Assembly (NCBI RefSeq): GCF_029892515.1
Contig: NZ_JARXVF010000001.1
Coordinates: 1,054,001 to 1,118,000 of the forward strand
From: Pseudaminobacter soli (ex Li et al. 2025)
GTDB taxonomy: Bacteria; Pseudomonadota; Alphaproteobacteria; Rhizobiales; Rhizobiaceae
Length of the DNA: 64,000 nt
Reading direction: 5' to 3'
Below the pieces are notes generated by a model. That model was given only the letters and a program-made list of their open reading frames with translations, searched no databases and was not told where the DNA came from. Positions within the stretch are counted from its first letter, which is position 1. Every line of letters begins with the position of its first letter. Made by a program: the position numbers and the translations under genes. Positions 1 to 8,324 of this stretch are shown here, piece by piece.

Positions 1-30
1 CTCGGTGTCGCCGAAATTTGCAGACTGCAT
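1..30 (-). CDS. Possible 5' end of a gene leaving the window on the left
   Basis: An ATG on the minus strand at 30 opens a frame that stays open to the left edge (ten codons, MQSANFGDTE). A GGAG sequence lies about seven bases upstream of it. Too little is visible to name a product. It would be transcribed in the same direction as the aminotransferase gene that ends at 82. The start and the reality of the gene are both inferred. Confidence 0.3.
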   Translation of the reverse strand, partial: MQSANFGDTE

Positions 31-81
31 AGTCCACTCCGGCAAGGGTTCGCAACAGCGATAGGTGAAAAAGGGTGAGCC

Positions 82-1248
82 TTAGGTGCTCCTTATCCAC
101 CCGGCGAGGCGTGTCGCGGCCTCCTCGAGCTGGTCGAGGCGGCGATGGAAGCAGAGGCGGAAGAAGGCCTCTCCCCCCTCCCCGAAGGCTGTGCCGGGAG
201 CCAGCCCGACATTGGCCTTGTCGACGATCTCGAATGCAGCGCTTCTTGAATCGTCGATGCCATCGACGGAGAAGAACAGATAGAACGCGCCCTGCGGAGC
301 AATGATCCGCGCACGCCCGGTCTCGCCCAGGATGCCGCAGACCAGATCGCGCGCCTGTCGTGCCCGCTCGATCTGAGAGGCCAGGAACTCGTCGCCATGC
401 TCCAGCGCAGCTATCGCGCCGCGCTGCATAAACTGAGCAACGCCCGAGGTCGAATATTGGATCAGGTTCTCGAAGGTCTGCTGCAGCGATGGGTGGACGC
501 GCAGCCAGCCGATGCGCCAGCCGGTCATCGCCCAGTTCTTCGAAAACGTGTTGACGAAGAGGACACGGTCCTCATCCTCCATGATGTCCATGAAGGACGG
601 CGCCCGCGCGCCGCCGTAGTAGAACAGCGCGTAGATTTCGTCGGCGATGATCCAGAGGTTCTTGCGGCGCGCGAGATCGAGGATAGCCTTCAGCGTCTCG
701 ATGTCGGCCGTCCATCCAGTGGGGTTGGACGGGCTGTTGAGGAAGATCGCTGTGGTTCGCTCCGTCACAGCCGCTTCGATCTTGCCGACGTCGCACGTCC
801 AGCCGTTGTCGGACTGATCCAGCCTGACTGCGACCGGTTTTGCACCCGCTACGCCCGCGGCGCCCGGAAAATTGGGCCAGGCCGGCGTCAAATAGATCAC
901 CTCGTCGCCCGCACCGGCCGTTGCCTGCAAAGCAAGCTGAATCGCCTGCATGCCGCCGCCGGTAACGAGGAACTCCTGATCGCTGAAGCTGCGGCCGAAA
1001 TGGCGCTCATGGTAGCGGGCAAGCGCCACACGCAGTTCGGGTATGCCGCGCTGCCAGGTATAGAAGGTTTCGCCGGCGCTCAGTCCCCGCGCTGCCGCAT
1101 CCGAAATGAAGGACGGGGTCGGCAGGTCGCCCTCTCCCGCCCAGAGCGGGATGAGGCCTTCGCGGCCGCGGCCATAATTGGCGACGGCAACGATGCCGCT
1201 TTCAGGGGCAAGCCGGGCTTCGCTTCGCAGACTGTCAATTAGGGTCAT
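82..1248 (-). CDS. Pyridoxal-phosphate aminotransferase, class I/II (fold type I)
   Basis: The 388-residue protein has the full length of class I/II aminotransferases such as aspartate/aromatic aminotransferases. The PLP-binding lysine lies in the motif TFSKNWAMTGWRIGW (about residues 235-249), preceded by the cofactor-contact region NSPSNPTGW and the IIADEIY strand. It should transfer amino groups between an amino acid and a 2-oxo acid in the cytoplasm; the substrate cannot be read from sequence. The ATG start at 1248 follows an AGGA sequence. The gene stands alone, downstream of mscL on the same strand but separated from it by a terminator. Family assignment is firm, specificity unknown. 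Confidence 0.9.
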   Translation of the reverse strand: MTLIDSLRSEARLAPESGIVAVANYGRGREGLIPLWAGEGDLPTPSFISDAAARGLSAGETFYTWQRGIPELRVALARYHERHFGRSFSDQEFLVTGGGMQAIQLALQATAGAGDEVIYLTPAWPNFPGAAGVAGAKPVAVRLDQSDNGWTCDVGKIEAAVTERTTAIFLNSPSNPTGWTADIETLKAILDLARRKNLWIIADEIYALFYYGGARAPSFMDIMEDEDRVLFVNTFSKNWAMTGWRIGWLRVHPSLQQTFENLIQYSTSGVAQFMQRGAIAALEHGDEFLASQIERARQARDLVCGILGETGRARIIAPQGAFYLFFSVDGIDDSRSAAFEIVDKANVGLAPGTAFGEGGEAFFRLCFHRRLDQLEEAATRLAGWIRST

Positions 1249-1297
1249 GTCAGGTCCTGATGATCGCCAAAAATTGCTAGCCGGTTTTCCAAGGCTC

Positions 1298-1331
1298 GAA
1301 AATAGAAAACCCCAGCCACAATGACCGGGGT
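1298..1331 (-). terminator. Rho-independent terminator after mscL
   Basis: Read on the minus strand, a stem of about nine pairs (CCCC against GGGG at the base, two G-U pairs, three-base loop; plus-strand arms 1310-1318 and 1322-1330) is followed by TTTTCTATTTT. It lies just after the mscL stop codon and before the aminotransferase start, so it should separate these two transcripts. Confidence 0.7.
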
Positions 1332-1359
1332 CTTCGAACTTTGATTGCTCCAGCCGGGC

Positions 1360-1779
1360 CTATTTCTTCGCCAGCAGATCACGGATTTCGGTCAGAAGAG
1401 CGACCTCGGGGCCCGGAGCGGCAGGAGCGGCCGCCTTTTCGGCCACGAGCTTGCGGCGCATGGTGTTCACGGCCTTGACCATCAGGAAGATGATCCATGC
1501 CAGGATCAGGAAGTTGATCACCACCGTCAGGAAGGCGCCATAGGCGAAGACGGCGCCCTGCTTCTTGGCCTCCACCAGCGTGTCGGCCGTGACCTTCGAA
1601 GAGAGCGGCAGGAAGTAGTTGGAGAAATCGAAGCCGCCGACGATGGCGCCGATGACCGGCATCACGATGTCGGCAACCAGCGAATTGACGATCAGGGTGA
1701 AAGCGCCGCCAATGATGATACCGACCGCCAGGTCGATCACATTGCCCTTCGAGATAAATTCCTGAAATTCCTTAAGCAC
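1360..1779 (-). CDS. mscL: Large-conductance mechanosensitive channel MscL
   Basis: The product is a homopentameric inner-membrane channel that opens under high membrane tension and releases solutes during hypo-osmotic shock. The 139-residue protein has the family's short N-terminal amphipathic helix ([19 protein letters not shown]), the glycine-rich first membrane helix, a periplasmic loop, a second helix around residues 70-95 and a C-terminal helix ending [13 protein letters not shown] chose the GTG start at 1779 because AGGAGG sits at a normal distance upstream. The upstream in-frame ATG at 1872 would add 31 residues unlike any MscL N-terminus. A terminator follows the gene. Confidence 0.96.
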   Translation of the reverse strand: MLKEFQEFISKGNVIDLAVGIIIGGAFTLIVNSLVADIVMPVIGAIVGGFDFSNYFLPLSSKVTADTLVEAKKQGAVFAYGAFLTVVINFLILAWIIFLMVKAVNTMRRKLVAEKAAAPAAPGPEVALLTEIRDLLAKK

Positions 1780-2007
1780 CTGACCCTCCTGGTAAATCCT
1801 GGCTTGCAATCCTGGCGACTGCATCCGCGACGCAGCGCATTGCGCCATGATAGCAAAAACCCTGAATTGCAAAATCCGGAAAATCGCGCCCCGGTTTCAG
1901 AAAAACACCAGCATCGTCAACAGTCTACAGGGCAGCGATAGACAAGGGCGGCAAGCTATGCTTGCCTTTCCGAAAAGGACGCGCTCGGCGAGGAGGGGTG
2001 AGCAAGC

Positions 2008-5000
2008 GTGCAGGGTTGGGCCGTCGTCATCATCGCAGTCGCCTATGTGACGCTGCTCTTTGTCATCGCCAGCCTCGGCGACCGGCGTGCGGCGCGCCGT
2101 GGCTCAGGGCGGCCCAGGCTCGGCATCTACGCGCTTAGCCTGGCCATCTACTGCACGTCGTGGACCTTTTTCGGCTCGGTGGGGTTGGCTTCCGAACGGG
2201 GTTTCGAATTCCTCGCCATCTACATCGGGCCGACCCTGGTCTTTGCCTTCGGCTTTCCGCTGCTCAGGCGCATCGTCAAGCTGGCCAAGGCCGAAAAGAT
2301 CACCTCGATTGCCGACTTCCTAGGCGCCCGCTACGGCAAGAGCTTCGCTGTAGCCTCCATCGCCACGCTGATCGCCACCGTGGGGGCGGTGCCGTACATC
2401 GCCCTGCAGCTCAAGGCGATCTCGGGCTCGGTCAGCCTGATGGTCGAGCACTACAGCGGCTCGCCGCCCTCCTTCGACCCGTTTGTCAGCGATATCTCGC
2501 TGGTTGTGGCAATGCTTCTGGCGCTGTTTGCCGTCCTGTTCGGCACGCGCCATGCCGATGCCACCGAGCATCAGGACGGCCTGGTGCTGGCGGTCGCAGT
2601 GGAATCCGTGGTCAAGCTCGCCGCCTTCCTGACGGTCGGCATCGTGGTCACGTTCCTTTTCTTCGGCAGTCCCGGAAACATGCTGGAGGCGTTTTCGGCG
2701 AACGCCAATGTCGAGCAGGCGATGGGCTATACGACCTCGCTCGGCACATGGTTGGTTTCCACGATCATCAGCGGCTTTGCCATCATCATGCTGCCGCGGC
2801 AGTTCTACGTGATGATCGTCGAAAACCGCAGCGAAAAGGAGCTGCGCAAGGCGACGTGGGTTTTTCCGCTCTACCTTGTCGCCATCAACCTGTTCGTGTT
2901 GCCGATCGCCTTTGCGGGCCTGGTCATGGTCGGGCAGCGCACCAGCAGCGACCTCTACGTGCTGTCGGTGCCGCTGCTTGCCAACAGGGATTTGCTTGCC
3001 ATGATCGCCTTCATCGGCGGGCTTTCGGCGGCCACCGCCATGGTGATCGTCGAGAGCGTGGCGTTGGCGATCATGATCTCCAACGACCTGATCATCCCGC
3101 TTTTCGTGCGGCGCCTGCTGAAATCCCAGAGCGGAGAGAACGAGGACTGGTCGAACCTGATCCTCAACATCCGGCGCGCCGCGATTTTCGTGCTCCTGTT
3201 CGTTGCCTTTCTCTACTACCGCGAGAGCACCAACAATGCGCGGCTGGCCTCCATTGGCCTGATGTCCTTCGCAGCCATCGCGCAGTTTGCCCCGGCCTTC
3301 TTCGGCGGCCTGATATGGCGCCGGGCCAATGCGCGCGGTGCGGCCCTGGGCATGACGGCCGGCATAATCGGGTGGGCCTACACCCTGCTCCTGCCGTCGC
3401 TCGCCGCGCCAGGCACGCCGATCATCGCCAACGGCCTTTTCGGCATCGAGGCCCTGCGGCCGCAGGCCCTGTTCGGCACCGTCGCCGAGCCCCTGAACCA
3501 CGGCGTGATGTGGAGCCTTGCAATAAACGCGATCTTCTTCGTGCTCGGTTCGCTGTCGCGCGCTTCGGTGCCGCTGGAGCGCATCCAGGCGGCCATCTTC
3601 GTGCCGCGCGACGCCAGCCCGATGCCGAGCCTGCGCCGCTTCCGCACTGCGGTGACCGTCAACGACCTAAAGGACACGATCTCGCGCTACCTGGGTGTCG
3701 AGCGCACCGAACGGTCCTTCCACACTTTCGAAATGAACGACGGCGTGAAGCTGAACGGCAACGAGCCAGCCAGCATGGAAGTCGTGCGCTTTTCGGAGCA
3801 GTTGCTGGCCAGTGCCGTCGGCTCCTCCTCGGCGCGGCTGATCCTGTCGCTGCTGTTCAAACGCCACGACAACTCTTCGCGCGACACGTTCCGCCTACTC
3901 GACGACGCGACCGAGGCGCTGCAGCAAAATCGCGACCTTTTGCAGATCGCGCTCGACCAGATGGAACAGGGCATCACGGTCTTCGACCAGGATTTCCGCC
4001 TGACCTGCTGGAACCGCCAGTATCGGCTGCTGTTCGACCTGCCCGACGAATTGGGACAGGTCGGCGTCTCGCTCGACCAGATACTGGGCTTTCTGGCTGC
4101 ACGGGGCGACATCACCGAGCAGACGCGCCTGTTCGTGCTCAACCGCCTGACCAATTTCGAAAGCCCCTGGCAGCTCGAATTGCGCACGAGCGGGCGCATC
4201 ATCGAGCTGCGCTCCAATCCAATGCCGGATGGCGGCATCGTCGCCACCTATGCCGACATTTCCGCGCGCGTAGCAGCCGATCTCGCCCTCAAGCGCGCCA
4301 ATGAATCGCTCGAACAGCGTGTCCGCGACCGCACGGCCGAGCTGACCCACGTGAACGAGGAACTGGCCCAGGCACAGATGCTTGCCGAGGAGGCCAATCT
4401 CGGCAAGACGCGCTTCCTGGCGTCAGCCGGCCACGACATTTTGCAGCCGCTCAACGCCGCCCGGCTTTATTGCTCGTCGCTGATCGAAACCGCCGGCAAG
4501 GGGGCGATCGGAGATGCAGCGACAAACATCGAGTCATCGCTGGAATCGGTCGAAACGATCCTTGGCGCAGTGCTCGACATTTCGCGTCTTGATGCTGGGG
4601 CGATGAAACCCGTCGACACGGTATTCCGGCTCGACGGGCTGCTGCGCCAGATCGGCACCGACTTCCAGCCACTAGCGGCTGAGAAGGGGCTGAAGCTCGC
4701 CATCATGCCCTCGTCGCTGGCCGTGGAGACCGACCGCAACCTGCTCAGGCGACTGATCCAGAACCTGGTTTCCAATGCCATCAAATATACCCGCAGCGGC
4801 CGCATTCTCGTCGGCGTCAGACGGCGCGGCGAACTGGCCGAGATCCAGGTCATCGACACCGGCATCGGCATTCCCGCCGACCAACTCAACACCGTGTTCC
4901 GCGAATTCTTGCGCCTCGACGAAGGCGCGCGTGAGGCCGAGGGGCTCGGACTTGGCCTGTCGATCGTCGACCGCATCGCACGAGTCCTGCGCCTCGAACT

Positions 5001-5502
5001 TCAGATCTTTTCCGATCGCGGCATGGGCACGCGTTTCTCAGTTGTCATGCCTGTGACGAAGGCACGGGAGGAGAGCCTCGTCGCGGAGGCAAAGCCCCAG
5101 TCCGCACCCGGCATGGCACTCAACGGCCTGACCGTGTTCTGCATCGACAATGACTTCCGCATCCTGGAAGGCATGCGCCTGCTGCTCGAAGGCTGGGGTT
5201 GCGATGTCCATACCTATTCCAGCCTGCGGGACTTCGAGGCCGCTCGCCCGACGGATCGACCAGACGTCATCCTGGCCGACTATCATCTCGACGGCGGCGA
5301 AAACGGCCTCGACGTGATCGCCGACCTGCGCGCCATCCATGGCCGCGACACGCCGGCTGCGCTGCTGACTGCAGACAGGTCGAACGAAGTGCGCTCGGCG
5401 GCCGACGAGCTCGACGTGCCGGTGATCAACAAGCCGATCAAGCCGGCCGTGCTGCGCTCGACGATGATGCGGCTTCGGCGCATGGCGTCCGCAGCGGAAT
5501 AG
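2008..5502 (+). CDS. Hybrid sensor kinase with sodium:solute symporter domain (CrbS/MxtR-like)
   Basis: This 1164-residue inner-membrane protein begins with a sodium:solute symporter (SLC5/PutP-like) region of about 12-13 membrane helices (roughly residues 1-510). A linker, a PAS-like domain (about 640-760), a coiled-coil stretch, a histidine-kinase core with H809 in the box GHDILQPLNAARLY, an ATPase domain (NAIKY, DTGIGIP, GLGLGLSI) and a receiver domain (about 1035-1160, phospho-acceptor Asp in LADYHL) follow. This order matches CrbS/MxtR kinases, which in gammaproteobacteria respond to acetate and work with a LuxR-type regulator. A LuxR-type response regulator lies convergently 11 bases beyond. 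The GTG start at 2008 follows AGGAGGGG. Signal identity is inferred from the family. Confidence 0.88.
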   Translation: MQGWAVVIIAVAYVTLLFVIASLGDRRAARRGSGRPRLGIYALSLAIYCTSWTFFGSVGLASERGFEFLAIYIGPTLVFAFGFPLLRRIVKLAKAEKITSIADFLGARYGKSFAVASIATLIATVGAVPYIALQLKAISGSVSLMVEHYSGSPPSFDPFVSDISLVVAMLLALFAVLFGTRHADATEHQDGLVLAVAVESVVKLAAFLTVGIVVTFLFFGSPGNMLEAFSANANVEQAMGYTTSLGTWLVSTIISGFAIIMLPRQFYVMIVENRSEKELRKATWVFPLYLVAINLFVLPIAFAGLVMVGQRTSSDLYVLSVPLLANRDLLAMIAFIGGLSAATAMVIVESVALAIMISNDLIIPLFVRRLLKSQSGENEDWSNLILNIRRAAIFVLLFVAFLYYRESTNNARLASIGLMSFAAIAQFAPAFFGGLIWRRANARGAALGMTAGIIGWAYTLLLPSLAAPGTPIIANGLFGIEALRPQALFGTVAEPLNHGVMWSLAINAIFFVLGSLSRASVPLERIQAAIFVPRDASPMPSLRRFRTAVTVNDLKDTISRYLGVERTERSFHTFEMNDGVKLNGNEPASMEVVRFSEQLLASAVGSSSARLILSLLFKRHDNSSRDTFRLLDDATEALQQNRDLLQIALDQMEQGITVFDQDFRLTCWNRQYRLLFDLPDELGQVGVSLDQILGFLAARGDITEQTRLFVLNRLTNFESPWQLELRTSGRIIELRSNPMPDGGIVATYADISARVAADLALKRANESLEQRVRDRTAELTHVNEELAQAQMLAEEANLGKTRFLASAGHDILQPLNAARLYCSSLIETAGKGAIGDAATNIESSLESVETILGAVLDISRLDAGAMKPVDTVFRLDGLLRQIGTDFQPLAAEKGLKLAIMPSSLAVETDRNLLRRLIQNLVSNAIKYTRSGRILVGVRRRGELAEIQVIDTGIGIPADQLNTVFREFLRLDEGAREAEGLGLGLSIVDRIARVLRLELQIFSDRGMGTRFSVVMPVTKAREESLVAEAKPQSAPGMALNGLTVFCIDNDFRILEGMRLLLEGWGCDVHTYSSLRDFEAARPTDRPDVILADYHLDGGENGLDVIADLRAIHGRDTPAALLTADRSNEVRSAADELDVPVINKPIKPAVLRSTMMRLRRMASAAE

Positions 5503-5513
5503 CCCGGGCGCTC

Positions 5514-6173
5514 CTACTGCACGGTCGGGCGCGGGTCGCCGCCGATCTTCGCAAGCAGGATGACCGCCTGCGTGCGGCTGTCTACGCCCAGCTTCTGCAA
5601 GATGGCCGAGACATGCGCCTTGATCGTCGCTTCCGAGACGGAGAGCTCGTAGGCGATCTGCTTGTTGAGCAGCCCCTCGCCCAGCATGCCGAGCACCCTC
5701 GCCTGCTGCGGCGTGAGCGATTGCAGGCGCTTGATGAGGTCGGAAACCTCGGGATCGCGTTCGACGCCGATGTCGACGCCAGCCGGCGCCGCAACGCCCC
5801 CCGACAGCACCGTCTGCACCGCACAGCGAATATCGTCCATGCTCGCCGACTTGGAGATGAAGCCCGAGGCGCCGAGCTCCAACGCCCGCCGGATGGTTTC
5901 CGGCTCGTCATGGGCCGATACCACCACCATCGGCACATCCGAATGGATGCCGCGCAGCGAGATCAGGCCCGACAGGCCGCTGGTACCAGGCATCGAAAGG
6001 TCGAGCAGAAGAAGGTCGATATCCTCGTTGGCGGCCACCAGCGACTTGGTGGATTCGAAGTCGCCCGCCTCGAGGATGGTGGTTATTTGAGCCACGCCCG
6101 ACAGGGCCTGTTTGAGTGCTCCACGAAAAAGCGGATGATCGTCGGCGATCACGAACTTGTAGCCTGACGGCAA
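5514..6173 (-). CDS. LuxR/NarL-type response regulator, probable partner of the adjacent hybrid kinase (CrbR/ErdR-like)
   Basis: The 219-residue cytoplasmic DNA-binding regulator has an N-terminal receiver domain with acidic pocket DD (residues 11-12), phospho-acceptor D58 in LLLLDLSMPG and the conserved Lys region ISKSA. A LuxR helix-turn-helix (about residues 150-210, LTPQQARVLGMLGEGLLNKQIA) follows. It converges on the symporter-type hybrid kinase gene, the pairing seen for CrbS/CrbR and MxtR/ErdR, which control acetate use. The start is a TTG at 6173 with GGGAGGG upstream. The partner assignment is inferred from neighbourhood and domain type. Confidence 0.88.
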   Translation of the reverse strand: MPSGYKFVIADDHPLFRGALKQALSGVAQITTILEAGDFESTKSLVAANEDIDLLLLDLSMPGTSGLSGLISLRGIHSDVPMVVVSAHDEPETIRRALELGASGFISKSASMDDIRCAVQTVLSGGVAAPAGVDIGVERDPEVSDLIKRLQSLTPQQARVLGMLGEGLLNKQIAYELSVSEATIKAHVSAILQKLGVDSRTQAVILLAKIGGDPRPTVQ

Positions 6174-6327
6174 ATGCCTACCCTCCCCAAATCCTCGCTT
6201 GTCGTTTTTGTTAGGCGCGGGATCTTTCGGGGCATTATGCGGCGATGAACGCTCTTTTCAAGCGTCCTGCGAGTAGAACTGCCGCTGAGATGAGCAGACG
6301 GATGAAAATCAGTGCAAAACCCGGAGG

Positions 6328-6771
6328 TCAGGTCTTGTTGGGCGCCAGCGGTGGCTGAGGCTGCTGGTCCGGTGCCTTCTCTTCCTTGTCGAAGTCCTTG
6401 ACGATGTCCATGAAACGCCGGAAGAAGCGCTCCATATAGCCCATGCCCTTTTCGAACTCCTCTTCGTTGGGCAATGCGGGCGTCTGAAAGGCCGGCCGGT
6501 TCCTCTCAAGCACGGCGACGCGATCCTCAAGCGCCTTCAGCGCACTCTGCAGTTGCTCGATCTGTGTCTGGTAGGCCTCGCGTTCGTCCGCCGCGAGCTT
6601 GCATACGAGCTGTCCCGAGCGCTCCTCGCAGAGCGACATCGCGCCAGTCTGCGTGTCCATCCGCACATAGCCGTTCTCGGTCTTCTCAAGCCGGTAGTGG
6701 TCCTCGGCGGCCTGCGCGCCTGCAACTTGCGAGATGAAAACCGTGGCTGCGGCGATGACGATGGGGCGCAT
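6328..6771 (-). CDS. Conserved hypothetical secreted protein with coiled coil
   Basis: I do not recognise a named family. The 147-residue protein has a likely Sec signal peptide (residues 1-22, ending AGAQAA), a short domain with two cysteines (SLCEERSGQLVCKL) that could form a disulfide, a coiled coil around residues 68-92 and a charged, proline-rich C-terminus. I chose the ATG at 6771 because GGAGG lies just upstream and the signal peptide begins there. A longer in-frame start at 7209 would run antisense through the DUF952 gene. It is divergent from DUF952-pyrD. Confidence 0.65.
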   Translation of the reverse strand: MRPIVIAAATVFISQVAGAQAAEDHYRLEKTENGYVRMDTQTGAMSLCEERSGQLVCKLAADEREAYQTQIEQLQSALKALEDRVAVLERNRPAFQTPALPNEEEFEKGMGYMERFFRRFMDIVKDFDKEEKAPDQQPQPPLAPNKT

Positions 6772-6885
6772 ATTTTCCTCCATTCGCAAGCGGATTGTCA
6801 GGCTGCGCTTCGTTTGCGCCGGAAATTGGGTACGGGCACCCAAGCGCGTCTTTCCCCCCATCCGCTTTCGGACTATAGGGCTCTG

Positions 6886-7233
6886 ATGCGACAGATCATC
6901 TACAAGATATGCCCTGAATCGCTTTGGCGCGAGGCCGAGGCCGTGGGAACCTTCACCGGCGCGCCCATCGACCTCGCCGACGGTTTCATCCATTTCTCGA
7001 CTGCAGAGCAAGCACAGGAAACGGCGGCCAAGCATTTTGCCGGGCAGAATGGGCTGCTGCTGGTCGCCATCGACGGGGAAAAGCTGGGCGACGCGCTGAA
7101 ATACGAAGTTTCGCGCGGCGGCGCCCTCTTCCCGCATCTCTACGCCCCGCTCGACCTCAAGACAGTGCTTTGGGTCAAGCCGCTGCCGCTTGATGGCGAC
7201 GGCATCCACCAGTTTCCGGTGCTGGAATCCTGA
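6886..7233 (+). CDS. DUF952 domain protein
   Basis: The 115-residue protein matches the DUF952 family throughout (IYKICPESLW at the start, then DLADGFIHFSTAEQ and FPHLYAPL), a small cytoplasmic family of unknown function with an ADP-ribosyltransferase-like fold. The ATG at 6886 gives the normal family length. Its stop codon shares one base with the pyrD start, so the two genes are probably translated from one message. Its role next to pyrimidine synthesis is unknown. Confidence 0.85.
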   Translation: MRQIIYKICPESLWREAEAVGTFTGAPIDLADGFIHFSTAEQAQETAAKHFAGQNGLLLVAIDGEKLGDALKYEVSRGGALFPHLYAPLDLKTVLWVKPLPLDGDGIHQFPVLES

Positions 7234-8324
7234 TGAGCCTTTTCGACACGCTCGGCCGCAACCTGCTTTTCACGTTCGATCCCGAGACGGCGCATGGGCT
7301 TTCCATCAGGGCGCTGAAATGCGGCATTCCGCTCCCCGGCCGAACGGTTTCTAGCCCTCGGCTGCGCGTGTCGCTTTGCGGGCTCGACTTTCCCAATCCG
7401 CTCGGCATGGCGGCCGGCTACGACAAGAATGCCGAGGTCCCGGATGCGCTGCTGCGGCTGGGCTTCGGCTTTGCCGAAGTCGGCACGGTGACGCCGCTTC
7501 CGCAATCCGGCAACCCAAAGCCTCGCATCTTCCGCCTGACCGAAGACGAGGCCGTCATCAACCGCCTCGGCTTCAACAATGAAGGCCATGAACGCTGCGA
7601 GCAGCGCCTTGCCGCCCGTGCGGGTCGTGGCGGCATCGTGGGCGTCAACATCGGCGCCAACAAGGACAGCGCCGACCGCATTGGCGACTACGAGCTTGGG
7701 GTGAAGCGGTTTGCCCGCTACGCCAGCTACCTGACCGTCAACATTTCCTCGCCCAACACGCCTGGCCTGCGCAACATGCAGGCGCGGGAAAGCCTCGCCG
7801 AACTGCTTTCCCGCGTGGTTACGGCGCGCGATGCCGAGACTCAGCGGCTCGGGCGCAAGGTCCCCCTATTCCTCAAGATCGCACCGGACCTGCACGAGGC
7901 GGATCTCGAAGACATAGCCGCCGAGGTGACGGAGAAGGCGATCGAAGGCGTGATCGTGTCCAACACGACGATTGCGCGCCCGGCCCTCGCCAGCACGGAA
8001 AACAAGGGCGAAAGCGGTGGCCTCTCGGGCAAGCCACTGTTCGAGCGCTCGACCATAGTGCTGGCAAAAATGCGGCGACTACTCGGGCCCGACTTCGCCA
8101 TCATCGGCGTCGGCGGCGTGAACTCCGCCGAGACCGCGCTGGAGAAAATCCGCGCCGGCGCCGACCTCGTGCAGCTCTATACGAGCATGGTCTATGCCGG
8201 GCCCGCACTGCCGGCGCGCGTGGTGGCCGGCATGGCGAGCTTTGTGGAGAGCCAGAACATCTCGAGCCTTCGCGAAATCCGCGATTCCCGGCTTGCTGAT
8301 TGGGCCGATCGTCCGATCGGCTGA
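7233..8324 (+). CDS. pyrD: Dihydroorotate dehydrogenase (quinone), class 2
   Basis: The enzyme oxidises dihydroorotate to orotate in pyrimidine synthesis, passing electrons through FMN to quinone at the inner membrane. The 363-residue length, the N-terminal membrane-associating helices (about residues 1-30), the FMN/substrate motifs (GMAAGYDKNAE, TVTPLPQSGNPKPRIFRL, NRLGFNNEG) and the catalytic-serine region (NISSPNTPGLR) identify class 2. It overlaps the upstream DUF952 gene by one base and ends directly against the convergent MATE transporter gene with no spacer. Confidence 0.96.
   Translation: MSLFDTLGRNLLFTFDPETAHGLSIRALKCGIPLPGRTVSSPRLRVSLCGLDFPNPLGMAAGYDKNAEVPDALLRLGFGFAEVGTVTPLPQSGNPKPRIFRLTEDEAVINRLGFNNEGHERCEQRLAARAGRGGIVGVNIGANKDSADRIGDYELGVKRFARYASYLTVNISSPNTPGLRNMQARESLAELLSRVVTARDAETQRLGRKVPLFLKIAPDLHEADLEDIAAEVTEKAIEGVIVSNTTIARPALASTENKGESGGLSGKPLFERSTIVLAKMRRLLGPDFAIIGVGGVNSAETALEKIRAGADLVQLYTSMVYAGPALPARVVAGMASFVESQNISSLREIRDSRLADWADRPIG

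Noticed and set aside
6328-7209. 293-codon version of the secreted hypothetical gene
   Set aside because: The extra 146 codons run antisense through the DUF952 gene, while the ATG at 6771 has a good ribosome site and begins a signal peptide.
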